Of a stretch of DNA of 64,000 nt, positions 25,401-35,430 are shown one piece after another. This DNA is from Flavobacterium branchiarum (GTDB lineage Bacteria > Bacteroidota > Bacteroidia > Flavobacteriales > Flavobacteriaceae). Location of the stretch: contig NZ_JAUFQQ010000005.1 of NCBI RefSeq assembly GCF_030409845.1, positions 1,240,001 to 1,304,000 of the forward strand, given 5' to 3'. Position 1 is the stretch's first letter, and every line of letters begins with the position of its first letter. The notes below the pieces were generated by a model, which was not told the origin of the DNA, made no database searches, and worked only from the letters and a program-made list of their open reading frames with translations. The position numbers and the translations under genes were made by a program.

Positions 25401-28400
25401 CTGGCCAAACAATTTCAGGACTTAATGGAGAACAATTTGACCCATTGGTAGAAGTTGGAAGTGTTACTTTTAAAGGAATTTCAATTTGATAGAAATTTTG
25501 AGTAAAGTCATTTCCAAAACGGATAAACCCAACCATTTGCCCATCTCTTAATACTATTTCGTCAGGCAATGATTCAGCGTGTAAAAACATTTTTAATCTG
25601 TTGTATTGACGCATATCAACACTTACGTTTTTAAATACAGCTCTAGAATCTCTTGGTTGCAATCCTCCTCCTGAAACTCGTAGTGCTAATGCTTGCTCGT
25701 TTTGGTTGATGATCGTATTATTATTATACAATTGTTCACGTAATACTCCTGGAGGCGAAACATAATTTACTGGACATCTAGCACCATTTTCTTCTATATT
25801 CACAGCTGCTACATCAAAAGTAGTATTGTCATCATCAACATTAACATCTGTTGGGTCTAATGTATTTGTATATCTTCTCCACTCTCCTCTTACTAAATCT
25901 AATGCTCCAAAACGAACTGTAACATCGCTTTCGAATCCTGTCATAAACATTCTCATGAAACGAATTGATCTAAAATCTGATATGGTACCAATTGTGTTTT
26001 GAGGTTGCGAAACTGGAATTTTAAACTGTATCCATCTGGCATCGGTAACAGATCCGTTTGCCATTGTCACTTGTGTTTCTCTTATATCGGTAACATAATT
26101 TTGTCCTTCTTTCATGCCTGGCTTAACATCTATGCTATACTCATAATAGGCATTAATGGTATTCATCGTGTTATCCCTATTGATATCTTCTACATCTGGA
26201 AGTGTTGTCGAAGCTCTATTGGCATCATTTATATCTACGGCTGAGTTATTTTCTACTCCGTTATAATTTTTATAACGATCTAAAACGCCTCCTGTAGTAT
26301 TTAAATAATAAGTATAGTTATCCGCTGCAGGATCTTTTTCTCCACCATAGTTCGTATATATGGTACCCTCTTTAGAGTCAGGTAAGCCATCTAGACCAAC
26401 ATCTTGATTTGCTCTGTTACCAGCGTTATTATCAAATGCATAAATTAAAGATTGTGATGCTGGAACATCTCCCCATATTGGTTGTGGCTTTGCTAATATT
26501 TGATTTGGACCTAAACCATTTTCATATTGTTTTCTACCATCTTTTAAGATGTCTTCGGAAATTTCTCCTAGGTTAAAATAAACCTTACCTGTATTACTGT
26601 CATTAGTCTTTCCTGCACCCACAAATGGATCTAATACCCAGAATTGGATATACTCGACATTTCCTTGTTCAAAATCTGTTGAACTCAAGGCACGCATTAT
26701 TCCACCAAAATTATCTTTTGGATTTAATGCATAATTTAAATCATTATTATATGGTCCTCTTTCTGATGGATAATAGGTTAAATCTAATGTATTAACCACT
26801 TGTGTTTGCCCTTGTGCTATATCTGTTAATGGATATAACTCATCACTATAAATTCTACGGGTTGTATTTAACGATAAGTCATCATTAGTAATTCCTGAAG
26901 GTTTTGATGCATAAAAAATTGGATCAATTGTATACCATGATAGTTTTGCTCTTTTAAAACCATAACTTAAATCCCCTTTATCTGCACCAAAATCATACGT
27001 ACTTGTTGTACTTTTATCTGGTGTAGAAGACAAACTCCATGCATATGCTGAACGCATATCAATAGTAGATTGCGATCCTTCGAAGTCATCTACATAAATA
27101 GTTGATTCTCCTTCAAAATTATCTGCTTTTGAAGTTCCTGGTTTTAAGAAAGCAATTTCTCCTCTTATCGAAAGATTTGAAGGTACATCGGTATCCATAA
27201 ATGGTAATTTATTTACCAATCGGGTAAAGAAAGGAACTTCTGTAGAGAAATTTGTATTGAAACCATATATCATATTATTTACAGATTCCTGTCCATAACT
27301 TGATTTTTGTGTAAACGGTTTCTCTGACATCTGTAATAAAGTACCTCCAACAGTAAAATTATCAGAAATTTTATGTTGTATATCTACTCCTATAAATCTT
27401 CGGGTTTGTTGTCCGAAAATAGAATTATTCTCTAATGATATTTCAATCGGTGTGTTTGATGCTTGAAGCGAAGGATCTAAGATTTGAACTCTTCCTAATT
27501 GATAATTTACACTGTAATCAATTCCCTCAACTAATACACGTCCTGCTGCAGTAACGACAACTGAACCTTGTGGAACATTAAAAGCTCCAATAGGAATCCC
27601 ATCGCCTCCTGTAGATTTATATTTACCTCTTAATAAGAATTTGTTTTTATCGCTATCTTGTAAAGCTCCCGATTGTGTATTAGAATACATATTACGGAAT
27701 ACATATTTACTCTGGTTTGGGTTATATGTACTTGTATTACGGTAATCTTCGGCTGTACTTTTTGATAATTTTTCAAATAGTCGTTCTCCAAAAGGCTCTT
27801 TGGTCGTAAATATAATTCTACCATTTTGAGCATCTATCGTTAACCCTGGTAAAAAATCAAAAAAACCATCACCTCCCACTTGAGGATCATTATTATAATT
27901 CAATTTATCCAAATCAAATACCTTAAGTAAAGGGGTATCTGTTACTCTCATATCTGGAAGAGGGTTTTCTGGAAATGGATTAGAACTATTTACTGGTGTA
28001 ATATAATTTATTGGAGAAGGATCCGTATACAATATATTGAATCTAAAATCCTCTTGTTTTATTTGATATGCCCCAGGAATTTGATAGATATTTTTCATCA
28101 TCAAGTTCCAAACTGGATTCTTAACATTAGTCAAATTACTTTTCAGCATTTTCAATATCAAACTTTGTGTTATGATTGCTTGATTTGAAGGATTATTTCC
28201 TGTTACTACGGTAGCGTCTACACCATCGTTTCCAAATTCACCTACCTGAAACACTTGGTCTCCCATTGTATACTCGTAAGCAACTGCCAGAACTTCATCA
28301 TTTGCTAATCGTTGTTGCAACGATAGATACCCTAATTGTGCATTAAAAGTATACTCATTAGGATTTAACTTTCTTGCATTTTCTAATTTTGAATAATCTT

Positions 28401-29658
28401 GTCCTTCATTTACTGTAACATTAAACCCTGTACCTGAAGTGACAATTTCACGAATATCTCTATTCAATAAACCTGTTCCTCCAATAATTAATCTCGGATC
28501 ATATTTATTATTACCATTGTCTGATGGTGAACCAATTTGTTTAAGAAAAATTCCTGCTGAAGGGTTTAAAACTACAATTTCATTATCTGGAATTCCAGCT
28601 ATTTGTGCTTCTCCCAAATCCTGTAGCGCAATAATATTTCTTAAATTATTATTGGTTGTACTAACCCTATTTTGTTTGTTTGTTACCCAAACCTCTAATC
28701 GTGTAATTTGAACACGGCTATCAATAACAGGGTATTTTTTTAATGCTGAATCGTACTTATTTCTAAAATATTGAGATAGGAAAAAGTGTCTGTCATTATC
28801 ATAATTCAAGGCATACAGATCAAAATTCTGAACAGTTCCTCCCCCTTCGGCAACGACGCTTTTGGCTTGAGATTTTTGTTCTGAGAAAACACCTGTAATA
28901 GTAGTTTTTCCGAATTGTAATTGAGCTTTTACTCCAAATAAACTTTGTGCTCCCCTAATTAAAGTACTATTAAGAGGCATACTTACGTTACCAACTTCGA
29001 TTTTTTGGATGATATCGTCTTCGGATGGACTGTATTCTAATTTTATTAAATTTTGAAACGCAAATGTTGATTGTGTATCGTAATTAGCATTTACATTTAA
29101 TCGCGTACCTACTTTTCCTTGCAAGCTCATGCTAATACGTTGATCAAAATCAAAAGAAAGATTAGACCTGTTTCTGGGAGAAAAAGACGGATTATCTTGT
29201 TTGGTATAACGAGCACCTAAATCAATTTCGACAGAACCAGTTGGTTTTACGTCGATTGTATTACTCCCGAAAATAGATTCAAAAAGTCCTGACTTTATAT
29301 AATATCTAGGAAGTAAATCTTTTTTGGCATCTTCGGCACCATCTTTTTTACCATCTATAGCGTCAACTTTTTTCTTAAAATAAGCTCTTCGAGATTCTTT
29401 TAAGATTAATCGCTCATACTCTTCCGGTGTTAAAATAATTGGGTAGTTAATCGAAAACCCTTCTACTGAATTGGTATAGATGTAGCGATCTGTTATAGGG
29501 TCATAAGTATAAGCTGAAAGAATGCTTTGCGGATCTTTTATTTGTATTTTACCAACAGAATACCCTGTTTTCGTTGTATCTTGAACCTCCTCTATTACTT
29601 GAGCATTCGATACAATCCCACAAAATAAAACCAGTAAAAAAATACAAATTTTATGCAT
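22441..29658 (-). CDS. sprA: SprA, type IX secretion translocon / gliding motility protein
   Basis: 2405 residues with a signal peptide (MHKICIFLLVLFCGIVSNAQ). SprA forms the very large beta-barrel that carries type IX substrates across the outer membrane. Length and regions match the family: N-terminal LGARYTKQDNPSFSPRNR, RFIGVDIQHKISDNFTVGGT, DVNIDYSVNYQ-like repeats, and a C-terminal barrel end (GFTIRYNFGN) finishing in an aromatic-rich strand. It is 27 bases after ruvA, and this ruvA-sprA-gcvH order is, to my knowledge, common in flavobacteria. It is the likely exit channel for the giant adhesin at 36404-52729. Confidence 0.96.
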   Translation of the reverse strand: MHKICIFLLVLFCGIVSNAQVIEEVQDTTKTGYSVGKIQIKDPQSILSAYTYDPITDRYIYTNSVEGFSINYPIILTPEEYERLILKESRRAYFKKKVDAIDGKKDGAEDAKKDLLPRYYIKSGLFESIFGSNTIDVKPTGSVEIDLGARYTKQDNPSFSPRNRSNLSFDFDQRISMSLQGKVGTRLNVNANYDTQSTFAFQNLIKLEYSPSEDDIIQKIEVGNVSMPLNSTLIRGAQSLFGVKAQLQFGKTTITGVFSEQKSQAKSVVAEGGGTVQNFDLYALNYDNDRHFFLSQYFRNKYDSALKKYPVIDSRVQITRLEVWVTNKQNRVSTTNNNLRNIIALQDLGEAQIAGIPDNEIVVLNPSAGIFLKQIGSPSDNGNNKYDPRLIIGGTGLLNRDIREIVTSGTGFNVTVNEGQDYSKLENARKLNPNEYTFNAQLGYLSLQQRLANDEVLAVAYEYTMGDQVFQVGEFGNDGVDATVVTGNNPSNQAIITQSLILKMLKSNLTNVKNPVWNLMMKNIYQIPGAYQIKQEDFRFNILYTDPSPINYITPVNSSNPFPENPLPDMRVTDTPLLKVFDLDKLNYNNDPQVGGDGFFDFLPGLTIDAQNGRIIFTTKEPFGERLFEKLSKSTAEDYRNTSTYNPNQSKYVFRNMYSNTQSGALQDSDKNKFLLRGKYKSTGGDGIPIGAFNVPQGSVVVTAAGRVLVEGIDYSVNYQLGRVQILDPSLQASNTPIEISLENNSIFGQQTRRFIGVDIQHKISDNFTVGGTLLQMSEKPFTQKSSYGQESVNNMIYGFNTNFSTEVPFFTRLVNKLPFMDTDVPSNLSIRGEIAFLKPGTSKADNFEGESTIYVDDFEGSQSTIDMRSAYAWSLSSTPDKSTTSTYDFGADKGDLSYGFKRAKLSWYTIDPIFYASKPSGITNDDLSLNTTRRIYSDELYPLTDIAQGQTQVVNTLDLTYYPSERGPYNNDLNYALNPKDNFGGIMRALSSTDFEQGNVEYIQFWVLDPFVGAGKTNDSNTGKVYFNLGEISEDILKDGRKQYENGLGPNQILAKPQPIWGDVPASQSLIYAFDNNAGNRANQDVGLDGLPDSKEGTIYTNYGGEKDPAADNYTYYLNTTGGVLDRYKNYNGVENNSAVDINDANRASTTLPDVEDINRDNTMNTINAYYEYSIDVKPGMKEGQNYVTDIRETQVTMANGSVTDARWIQFKIPVSQPQNTIGTISDFRSIRFMRMFMTGFESDVTVRFGALDLVRGEWRRYTNTLDPTDVNVDDDNTTFDVAAVNIEENGARCPVNYVSPPGVLREQLYNNNTIINQNEQALALRVSGGGLQPRDSRAVFKNVSVDMRQYNRLKMFLHAESLPDEIVLRDGQMVGFIRFGNDFTQNFYQIEIPLKVTLPTSTNGSNCSPLSPEIVWPAENDIDLDLSLLTKMKIMAMKIDPNTLPPDGIYYPDDDLINPGGDGDNNMRLGIKGNPNFGLVRNLMVGVKNAELHQNVKGEVWFNELRLAGMDNKGGMAAILNIDTNFADFATISATGRKSTIGFGSLEQGPNERSREDIQQYNIVTNLNLGKLLPPKWGINLPFNYAVGEETITPEYDPFNEDIKLKQLLDITSNSAEKENIRNRAIDYTKRRSINFIGVRKDRAPEQKQHIYDPENFTFSQSYNEVERHDYEIKSYEDLQSSTTVNYAYSFQPKTVEPFKKTKYFKKSDYWKMLSDFNFNYLPSNITFNTNIIRQYNRQEFRQVENVEGLGLDPLYRRNFAFNYQYGFNYNLTKSLKINYTASSNNIVKNYLNADNEPIDSFSIWDSYWDIGTPNQHMQQLILNYEIPLYKIPVLAFLKASYTYTGDYTWQRTSEALSTFEDDQGSYNLGNTIQNANSNTFTAAMNMNTLYKYLGLTKGGAKTAKAKPTVPKPGEKVVNTNQGLEKNSVFQDGLMGVLTSIKNIQVNYTVNSGTVLPGYTPSVGFLGSSRPSLGFIFGSQDDVRYEAAKNGWLTNYQDFNQSFSQVTNKMFKATANIDLLPDLKVDLNFDRTYSANFSEQYDVDASGQYHARSPYNYGMFSISTILIKTAFSTSNEISSAAFDDFRSNRLEIANRLAESHYGSGVPIPRYGDAANPIPVNPTDPNYEKKDIFESNAGYPIGYTKNNQAVLLPSFLAAYSGSDASKSSTGIFRNFPLPNWSIKYNGLMRYRYFKEKFKRFSLQHNYRASYTINQYRSNFKYDQYKGQQDPDSDNFYNATIMSNVNLVEQFNPLIRMDFELKSSLKVLTEIKKDRALSMSFDNNLLTEVKGMEYIIGLGYRIKDVIFSSTLADSPTGIIKSDINIKGDLSFRNNQTMVRYLDYDNNQLAAGQNIWSLKLTADYSFSKNLTAIFYYDHSFSKAVISTLYPLTNIRSGFTIRYNFGN

Positions 29659-29685
29659 ATATCCTGAATGTTTTTATGTACGTTT

Positions 29686-30267
29686 TTATAAACTTTTTAA
29701 AGCCTTCTTTATTAATGACTCAACAGTTGCGTCAGGATCTTCTTTAATGATTTTTTCAATCACTTTTTCAGAAGTTTTTCTAACAAATCCTAAGACTTCT
29801 AAAGCAGATAACGCTTCATCTCTGTTTGTATTGTTTTGAAGTATAGAAACTTCATCTAAATCGTACAATTTAACAATTTTTTCTTTCAAATCGAGGATTA
29901 CTCTTTGGGCAGTTTTATTCCCAATACCTTTTATTGATTGAATTACGCCAACATCTCCAGCTGCTATTGCATTGATTATTTGTTTAGGATCTAATGAGGA
30001 CAGCATTGTTCTGGCAATGTTTGCTCCAATTCCCGAAACGGATAGTAACATTCTGAAAATTTCTCTTTCAGATTTCTCTACAAAACCAAATAATGTATGC
30101 GCATCTTCTTTGATTTGAAGATGCGTATACAATTTTATAAATTCATTATTTGGAATTAAAGAATAGGTATGCAAGGATATATTTACGTGATATCCAACTC
30201 CCCCGCAATCAATAACAACTTCGGTAGGGGTCTTCTCTACCAATTTTCCTTGCAAATGTGTAATCAT
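29686..30267 (-). CDS. ruvA: Holliday junction branch migration protein RuvA
   Basis: 193 residues: N-terminal OB fold (MITHLQGKLVEKTPTEVVIDCGGVGY), two helix-hairpin-helix motifs (LLSVSGIGANIARTML and QSIKGIGNKTAQRVILDLK) and a C-terminal RuvB-contact domain. It binds four-way junctions as a tetramer and loads RuvB, whose gene lies at 54347-55369. It has its own -7 box and is followed by sprA. Confidence 0.96.
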   Translation of the reverse strand: MITHLQGKLVEKTPTEVVIDCGGVGYHVNISLHTYSLIPNNEFIKLYTHLQIKEDAHTLFGFVEKSEREIFRMLLSVSGIGANIARTMLSSLDPKQIINAIAAGDVGVIQSIKGIGNKTAQRVILDLKEKIVKLYDLDEVSILQNNTNRDEALSALEVLGFVRKTSEKVIEKIIKEDPDATVESLIKKALKSL

Positions 30268-30287
30268 AATATAATGTTAATAATTGT

Positions 30288-30295
30288 CAAATATA
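30288..30295 (-). promoter_or_regulatory. -7 promoter box for ruvA-sprA
   Basis: On the minus strand TATATTTG matches TAnnTTTG, 20 bases before the ruvA ATG. Confidence 0.5.
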
Positions 30296-30349
30296 ACAAA
30301 ATTTGAAGTAAAAATACGACAACTAAAAACAATACTTTTTTACATTATG

Positions 30350-32641
30350 TTATTTTACTATATTATTCTTTTTAAGTTGCTTTTCTTGAGCGTCTATAAC
30401 TGCTATAGCAGACATATTTACCATTTCTTCTACACTTGCTCCTAATTGGAAAATATGAACTGGTTTACCCATTCCTAACATTATTGGACCTATTGAATCT
30501 ACTTTATTCAATTCTTTCAATAATTTATAGGTAATATTTGCAGATTCTAAATTTGGAAAAATAAGTGTGTTTACTTTTTTTCCTGCTAATTTAGAGAAAG
30601 GGAATTTTTCTTGAAGTAATTCTGGATTCAAAGCAAAATCTGCTTGAATTTCTCCATCAATTACTAATTCTGGATGATTTTTATGCAAGTAAGCTACTGC
30701 TTCTCTTACTTTTGCAGCTCCTGGATTTGTTGAAGATCCAAAATTAGAATACGAAACCATTGCGATTACTGGCTCAACACCAAACATTTTTGCCGTTTTT
30801 GCAGTCATAACAGCAATTTTAGCCAAATCATCTGCTGATGGATTGATGTTTATTGCAGTATCTGATAAGAACATTGGTCCTCTGCTTGTCATCATCATGT
30901 TTGCTGTTGCAACAAGTGAAGCTCCTGGTGCTTTTTCTATAATTTGCAACATTGGTTTTACAACCGATGGATAACTTCTTGAATGACCTGTTACTAATGC
31001 ATCTGCTTCTCCTTCATTAACCATCATTGCAGCAAAATAGTTTCTTTCGCGCATTAATTTTTGAGCATCTAGTAAAGATATACCGCGTCTTTCTCTTGTT
31101 GACCAAAAAGAGGCTGCAAATTGATTTCTTCTTTCTTCTTGATCTTTTGTTTTTGGATCAATAATTTCTACATCTGCATCAAAACCTAACTCTTCTTTAA
31201 GTTCTAGAATGATTTCTTTGTTTCCTAATAAAATTGGAAAACCGATACCTTCTTCATGTACAATTTGAGCTGCTTTTAATACATTTAAATGGTCTGCTTC
31301 TGCAAAAACGATTCTTTTAGGGTCCATTTTTGCTCTGTTTGTAATCAAACGAACCATTTTATTATCATTACCTAAACGAGCCAAAAGTTCTTCTTCGTAT
31401 TTTTCCCAATCTGTTATCGGGTTTAAAGCTACTCCTGACTCCATTGCTGCTTTGGCTACTGCTGGCGCAACTATAGTAATTAATCTTGGATCAAATGGTT
31501 TTGGAATTATATACTCTCTTCCAAATCCTAATTTGGTTGCTCCATAAGCTACATTTACTTGCTCTGGAACTGATTCTTTTGCTAATGAAGCTAGTGCTCT
31601 AACGGCAGCCATTTTCATTGCTTCGTTGATTTTAGTAGCTCTTACATCCAAAGCTCCTCTAAAAATATAAGGAAACCCTAATACATTATTAACTTGATTT
31701 GGATAATCTGAACGACCCGTAGCCATAATAACATCCTTACGAGTTGCAATTGCTAGGTTATAATCAATTTCTGGATTAGGATTTGCCATTGCGAAAACGA
31801 TTGGGTTTTCGGCCATTCCTAATAACATGTCTGGTGTCATGATGTCACCTGATGATAATCCTAGGAATATATCTGCTCCTTTTAAAGCTTCTTCTAAACC
31901 AATTGGTTCTATATCTTTTGCATACTTTAATTGTAAAGTAGATAATGAAGGGTTGTTCTTTGTTAAAAGCCCTTTACTATTATACATTAAAATATTCTCT
32001 ATTTTTACTCCTAGTAGAACATATAAATCAGCACAAGCCAAAGCTGCTGATCCCGCTCCTGAAACTACCATTTTTACATCTTCGGCTTTTTTATCAGCCA
32101 ACTCTAATGCGTTTATTAAAGCTGCAGAAGATATAATTGCAGTTCCGTGTTGATCATCATGCATTACAGGAATATTAAGCTCTTCTACCAATCTTCTTTC
32201 AATTTCGAAAGATTCTGGTGCCTTAATATCTTCTAGATTAATACCTCCAAATGTTGGAGCGATATTCTTTACAGTTTGAATGAATTCTTCAATATCTTTT
32301 GTTCCAATTTCGATGTCAAAAACATCAATATCCGAAAATATTTTAAATAACAATCCTTTCCCCTCCATTACAGGTTTTGAAGCTTCAGGACCTATATCTC
32401 CTAAACCTAAAACCGCGGTTCCATTTGTTATTACAGCAACAAGATTTCCTTTTGCAGTGTATTTATATACTTCGTTTACATCTCTTGCAATTTCTAAACA
32501 CGGTTCAGCAACACCTGGTGAATATGCTAAAGACAAATCTCTTTGAGTCGCATATTTTTTGGTTGGAACTACTTGAATTTTACCCGGAGTAGGCTTTGAG
32601 TGATACAACAACGCCTCGCTTCTTTTACTATCTTTGTTCAT
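30350..32641 (-). CDS. maeB: NADP-dependent malic enzyme (MaeB) with C-terminal phosphotransacetylase-like domain
   Basis: 763 residues. The N-terminal malic enzyme part (about 1-390) has [24 protein letters not shown] and the NAD(P) motif [15 protein letters not shown]. The C-terminal part (about 425-755) resembles phosphotransacetylase ([31 protein letters not shown]) and in MaeB is regulatory rather than catalytic. It oxidatively decarboxylates malate to pyruvate in the cytoplasm. It is preceded by a -7 box and followed by ruvA after 82 bases. Confidence 0.96.
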   Translation of the reverse strand: MNKDSKRSEALLYHSKPTPGKIQVVPTKKYATQRDLSLAYSPGVAEPCLEIARDVNEVYKYTAKGNLVAVITNGTAVLGLGDIGPEASKPVMEGKGLLFKIFSDIDVFDIEIGTKDIEEFIQTVKNIAPTFGGINLEDIKAPESFEIERRLVEELNIPVMHDDQHGTAIISSAALINALELADKKAEDVKMVVSGAGSAALACADLYVLLGVKIENILMYNSKGLLTKNNPSLSTLQLKYAKDIEPIGLEEALKGADIFLGLSSGDIMTPDMLLGMAENPIVFAMANPNPEIDYNLAIATRKDVIMATGRSDYPNQVNNVLGFPYIFRGALDVRATKINEAMKMAAVRALASLAKESVPEQVNVAYGATKLGFGREYIIPKPFDPRLITIVAPAVAKAAMESGVALNPITDWEKYEEELLARLGNDNKMVRLITNRAKMDPKRIVFAEADHLNVLKAAQIVHEEGIGFPILLGNKEIILELKEELGFDADVEIIDPKTKDQEERRNQFAASFWSTRERRGISLLDAQKLMRERNYFAAMMVNEGEADALVTGHSRSYPSVVKPMLQIIEKAPGASLVATANMMMTSRGPMFLSDTAININPSADDLAKIAVMTAKTAKMFGVEPVIAMVSYSNFGSSTNPGAAKVREAVAYLHKNHPELVIDGEIQADFALNPELLQEKFPFSKLAGKKVNTLIFPNLESANITYKLLKELNKVDSIGPIMLGMGKPVHIFQLGASVEEMVNMSAIAVIDAQEKQLKKNNIVK

Positions 32642-32666
32642 TGTTTTTAGATTTTATTCTAGCTTA

Positions 32667-32674
32667 CAAAGATA
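32667..32674 (-). promoter_or_regulatory. -7 promoter box for maeB
   Basis: On the minus strand TATCTTTG matches TAnnTTTG, 25 bases before the ATG at 32641. Confidence 0.5.
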
Positions 32675-32743
32675 TAAGACTTCGTTTAAAAAGGAAGCTT
32701 TTTACTGCTCTTTTATTTAATAATGCTATTTTAAGATAACCCA

Positions 32744-32779
32744 CAAAAAAATAACCCGAAATTATTCGGGTTATTTTTG
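32744..32779 (-). terminator. Terminator after the CBS-domain gene
   Basis: An 11-bp perfect stem, AATAACCCGAA (32750-32760) with TTCGGGTTATT (32765-32775) and a 4-base loop, is followed on the minus strand by an extended T-run. Confidence 0.85.
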
Positions 32780-32800
32780 AATTCTATTTAGTTTATTTAT

Positions 32801-33226
32801 TTACTGTGATATATAAGAATTTAGATGATTAATGGTGTCTTTTTGGATTTCTATTATTGATTTCACAACATCACTTATAGAAATAATTCCGACCACAACA
32901 CCATTATCTACTACTGGTAGATGCCTAATTCTTTTGCTACTCATTAATTCCATACATGAATCTAAACTATCGGATAGACTTATTGTAATGACATTACTTT
33001 CCATAATTTCATGTACAAATGTCTCTTTCGAAGATTTGTCTTTCAACACAATTTTTCGTGCATAATCTCTCTCCGATAATATCCCTTTTAACTCTGTTCC
33101 ATCTATAACTAAGATGGCTCCAATGTTTTTATCACCCATTACTTTCAATGCTTCGTAAACGGTGGTCGATGAAAGTACCGAATAAACTTCTTTCCCTTTC
33201 GTGCTTAGTATTTGATTTACAGTCAT
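32801..33226 (-). CDS. Tandem CBS-domain protein
   Basis: 141 residues consisting of a pair of CBS motifs (about 8-62 and 74-130), with IGAILVIDGTELKGILSERDY and RIRHLPVVDNGVVVGIISISDVV. Paired CBS modules bind adenine nucleotides (AMP, ATP, SAM) and act as energy or ligand sensors, alone or bound to partners. It is a single gene with its own terminator and no partner in sight, so the target is unknown. Confidence 0.9.
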   Translation of the reverse strand: MTVNQILSTKGKEVYSVLSSTTVYEALKVMGDKNIGAILVIDGTELKGILSERDYARKIVLKDKSSKETFVHEIMESNVITISLSDSLDSCMELMSSKRIRHLPVVDNGVVVGIISISDVVKSIIEIQKDTINHLNSYISQ

Positions 33227-33399
33227 ATCTGATAATTTTAAGAACTATAAATTTAAAGAAAATCAACTTACAAATAACATTAATTTTATTTTTTAGTTAA
33301 AAATTAATTGAATTCATCAATAAAATCAGCAAAACAAAGTGTTTATTTTATCTTTATCTCGTATTTATTAAATATTTATTTACGTCAAAACAAATTAAA

Positions 33400-33445
33400 A
33401 TTAAAAAAACAAAGCCTTTTCTATATTAAGAAAAGGCTTTGTTTG
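33400..33445 (-). terminator. Terminator of the adhesin/PorP/PorE-like cassette
   Basis: The 13-bp arms CAAAGCCTTTTCT and AGAAAAGGCTTTG (33410-33422 and 33429-33441) form a perfect stem. On the minus strand an eight-base T-run follows. It lies 34 bases past the stop of the PorE-like gene. Confidence 0.88.
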
Positions 33446-33478
33446 CAAATGATGGTATTTAATAAATGTACTACATTG

Positions 33479-35419
33479 TTATTCCATTGAAACGATAATA
33501 AACTCGCTTCGTCTGTTTAATTGGTGTTCTGCTTCTGTACAAGGAACTCCATCTGAGCAATGGTTCACTAACTGGCTCTCGCCATATCCTTTACCTGTTA
33601 CTCTATTTTGTGCGATACCATTTTTCACTAACCATTGTATAGTCGATTTTGCTCTTCTATCTGATAAAGCTAAATTATATTTGGCTGTTTGTCGGCTATC
33701 TGTATGTGAACGAACATCAATTTTCATCTTTGGATATTGTTTCATCACTGCGAGTATCTTCTCAAGTTCAAAAGCGGCGTCTTTACGAATGAATGATTTA
33801 TCTAGATCAAAATAAATAATTGGAATATCCAGCGTTTTGGCTAGATCTGTACCTACACCAATTGGCTTAATTCGTTTCTCAAGAGGTATTACTAAACTAG
33901 TTTCTCCTGTTTCATTTTTAATTGTAACCAGAAGTTCTTTGGTTTCATAATCTTGTTTACTCGCTCTTACATGATATGTTTTACCACAATCTACATTAAA
34001 TTTATAACTACCGTCTGCTGCTGTTACAACTTCTCCTATAGTTTTAAATTGTTCGTCTAACAATAACACTTTCGCATTGTCCAATATTTTGTTAGTTTCT
34101 AAATCGATAATTGCTCCTTTTAATACTTGTTCACAAAGTAATTTTTTGATTTCAGTAAATCGGTAGATATCATCGTTTCCTATTCCACCTTCTCTATTAG
34201 ACGAGAAAAATCCATTTCTATTTTCGCTATTTATAATAAATGCAAAATCATCTTGTTTACTATTTATTGGCGCACCTAGATTTTGAATAGCTGAGAAGGT
34301 TCCGTCATCATTGATTTTTGAAACAAATACATCTAGTCCTCCCAAACCTGGTCTTCCGTCACTAGCAAAATACAATTCGTTATCTGCTGAAACAAATGGA
34401 AAAGTTTCTCTTCCTTCTGTATTAATTGTTGCTCCTAAATTTTTGGGTTTACCAAAACTTCCATCTGAATTAATGGTTACGCTATACAAATCAGATTGAC
34501 CAAGAGTTCCTGGCATATCTGATGCGAAATACAATAATTTCTCATCATTACTTAGTGCTGGATGCGCAGTACTATATTGATCACTATTAAATGGTAACTC
34601 TCTCAAATTAGTCCATTTTCCATCAACAAAATCAGCTTTATAAAGTTTTAACAGCGTAATCTTTTGTTCATCTCTACCTCTTTTACCATCAAGAAAATTG
34701 TTTCTTGTAAAGTACATTGTTTTTCCATCTTTTGTAAAAACGGGTGTCGATTCATTGAACTTAGAATTGATTTTCTTTTCAAATCGTTCTGGTTTCCCAA
34801 GTGTCCCATCTGATTTTAATTCGGCTGAATAAAGGTTTGTAAATGCTTTATTGGTCCATTTAAATGTACTTCTGACTACTCCCCCGGTATCTCTAGCAGA
34901 TGCAAATACGATTTTATTGTCGTAATAAGCACTTCCGTAATCTGTTTGTGTTGAATTAATTCCAGCATCGGCTATTTCAAAGCGACCTGAATTGGCTTTT
35001 ATTTGTTCGAGATAGTTCTTGTTTTTTTCAAACAATATCCCTCTTTTATCTGTATTCGTTTTTTTATTGAAAGCTTCTAAGATCTTATCTGCTTTAGCAT
35101 AATCCCCTGTCGCTTTTAAAGTTTGCGCATAACGATAGTAATATTCTGGCTCTTGTTCTGCATTCATGGCAAAGAGCTCATCGTACCATTTGGATGCTTT
35201 AATTAGTTCGCCATTAAAGTAATAAGCGTTCCCTAATTTCTGGAACATTTTTTCGTCTTTGTATCCTTTTTCAGCTACTCTTTCATAAGTTGCAATTGCA
35301 TCAATAAATGCATATTGAGCATAGTTTTTTTCTGCTTTCTTCTCTACTCCCGTTTGTGCATTTCCATTTAAAGCAAGCAGTACTAAAAAAACAGTATAAA
35401 TTGTATGTTTAATTTTCAT
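33479..35419 (-). CDS. PorE-like OmpA family protein (TPR, beta-propeller, CRD, OmpA)
   Basis: 646 residues: signal peptide (to GNAQ), TPR-type helices (about 25-135), PD40/WD40-like beta-propeller (about 150-405; blades such as PALSNDEKLLYFASDMPG and FVSADNELYFASDG), a carboxypeptidase-regulatory-like domain (about 425-515) and an OmpA peptidoglycan-binding domain (about 535-646) with NLALSDRRAKSTIQWL. This domain order matches PorE of Porphyromonas gingivalis, a periplasmic type IX secretion protein that links the machine to peptidoglycan. It lies 11 bases after a PorP/SprF gene and in line with the giant adhesin gene, so it probably anchors that system. Confidence 0.88.
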   Translation of the reverse strand: MKIKHTIYTVFLVLLALNGNAQTGVEKKAEKNYAQYAFIDAIATYERVAEKGYKDEKMFQKLGNAYYFNGELIKASKWYDELFAMNAEQEPEYYYRYAQTLKATGDYAKADKILEAFNKKTNTDKRGILFEKNKNYLEQIKANSGRFEIADAGINSTQTDYGSAYYDNKIVFASARDTGGVVRSTFKWTNKAFTNLYSAELKSDGTLGKPERFEKKINSKFNESTPVFTKDGKTMYFTRNNFLDGKRGRDEQKITLLKLYKADFVDGKWTNLRELPFNSDQYSTAHPALSNDEKLLYFASDMPGTLGQSDLYSVTINSDGSFGKPKNLGATINTEGRETFPFVSADNELYFASDGRPGLGGLDVFVSKINDDGTFSAIQNLGAPINSKQDDFAFIINSENRNGFFSSNREGGIGNDDIYRFTEIKKLLCEQVLKGAIIDLETNKILDNAKVLLLDEQFKTIGEVVTAADGSYKFNVDCGKTYHVRASKQDYETKELLVTIKNETGETSLVIPLEKRIKPIGVGTDLAKTLDIPIIYFDLDKSFIRKDAAFELEKILAVMKQYPKMKIDVRSHTDSRQTAKYNLALSDRRAKSTIQWLVKNGIAQNRVTGKGYGESQLVNHCSDGVPCTEAEHQLNRRSEFIIVSME

Positions 35420-35430
35420 CTTTAGGGGAT

